64,000 bases of DNA from Clostridia bacterium (GTDB taxonomy: Bacteria > Bacillota > Clostridia > Christensenellales > CAG-138), in the NCBI GenBank assembly GCA_017523925.1, contig JAFWVQ010000058.1, positions 19,135 to 83,134 of the forward strand, written 5' to 3'. Each line of letters opens with the position of its first letter. The stretch's first letter is position 1. A program made the position numbers and the translations under genes. The notes under the pieces were generated by a model. That model was not told the DNA's origin and did no database searches. It saw nothing but the letters and a program-made list of their open reading frames with translations. Below, in pieces: positions 63,680 to 64,000 of the stretch.

Positions 63680-64000
63680 TCAGATGATGTATTTGTTTAT
63701 GTTCTCCGCGGAGCTTCCCTCGATATGCTCCCTAACATATTTTTCATCTATCTCCACGGTGATCATCGGATGTGTGCCGGTCGCATTGAACGAGATATCG
63801 TCCAACAGCGTTTCGACGATGGTATGAAGCCTTCTTGCGCCGATATTCTCGGTGGTCTCATTCGCATGAAAGCAGGCTTCGGCGATCCTTTCGAGCGCAT
63901 CCTCGGTGAATTCGATATGGATGCTGTCCGTCTCCAAAAGGGCGGTGTACTGCTTGATTATCGCGTTTTCGGGCGCGGTGAGTATGCGCTTATAGTCCTC
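63680..64000 (-). CDS. hslU: ATP-dependent protease ATPase subunit HslU, C-terminal part
   Basis: The frame runs off the window edge, so only the last 106 residues are seen. It contains the sensor-2 and C-terminal segment T-E-N-I-G-A-R-R-L-H-T-I-V-E-x-L-L, followed by the terminal helix end (I-N-K-Y-I-I) that docks into HslV. This C-terminus is diagnostic for HslU (ClpY), an AAA+ unfoldase that feeds the HslV peptidase. The upstream part and hslV would lie to the right of the window. Confidence 0.93.
   Translation of the reverse strand, partial: EDYKRILTAPENAIIKQYTALLETDSIHIEFTEDALERIAEACFHANETTENIGARRLHTIVETLLDDISFNATGTHPMITVEIDEKYVREHIEGSSAENINKYII

Overview
The window looks like a chromosomal piece of an anaerobic, gut-type Bacillota (class Clostridia). 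It has fairly high GC, A/G-rich Shine-Dalgarno sites of the GGAGG type, strong TATAAT promoters and a CIRCE heat-shock operator. It also has dockerin-bearing secreted proteins, a complete F-type ATP synthase operon and the genes of the 3-methylaspartate route of glutamate fermentation. Only the general affiliation can be read; the genus cannot.

Layout. 1-20,200: five exported proteins ending in type I dockerin pairs: a four-module protein at 34-2154, a subtilase, a small LRR-like protein, a GLUG-repeat protein and an LRR protein. They are interspersed with tRNA-Gln and tRNA-Val, a DUF4364/YitT pair, a LexA-like S24 repressor divergent from a Y-family DNA polymerase, tadA, a VanW-family gene and htpG. 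The htpG gene carries a CIRCE element but is split by an in-frame TAG. 20,500-37,100: housekeeping genes: a membrane-type dipeptidase, VTC plus DUF4956, an SSB-like protein, a GNAT enzyme, coaBC, hflX, tmk, pfk, glnS, holB, ricT, an ispDF fusion and an S4 protein. 37,256-48,244: two minus-strand operons for glutamate degradation. One is glmS-glmL-glmE-sORF-mal. The other encodes citE- and citF-like citramalate lyase subunits and a two-subunit mesaconase/fumarase. A lipoprotein gene lies between them. 48,536-51,104: tldD/tldE. 51,251-52,555: a ThiT-type thiamine transporter under a TPP riboswitch. 52,623-59,956: atpIBEFHAGDC. 59,995-64,000: two cell-wall enzymes (a PdaA-like deacetylase and an SH3/SleB hydrolase) and the 3' end of hslU.

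How it fits together. Glutamate would be converted by B12-dependent glutamate mutase to 3-methylaspartate, by Mal to mesaconate, by the Fe-S hydratase to citramalate, and by citramalate lyase to acetate and pyruvate. The lyase acyl-carrier (gamma) subunit is not in the window. The ATP synthase c subunit carries a two-carboxylate ligand set known from Na+-coupled rings, so the organism may run a sodium cycle. The phosphofructokinase has the residues of the PPi-dependent type.

The most unusual structures are a small dispersed palindromic repeat with GAATAAT-type inverted ends (five copies, two inside the atp operon), a G10 tract next to the promoter of a dockerin protein, a JAMM-like motif in the N-terminal part of HflX, and a 39-codon ORF inside the methylaspartate operon. 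Three genes also have reading-frame disruptions (vanW-like, htpG, fumarase beta).
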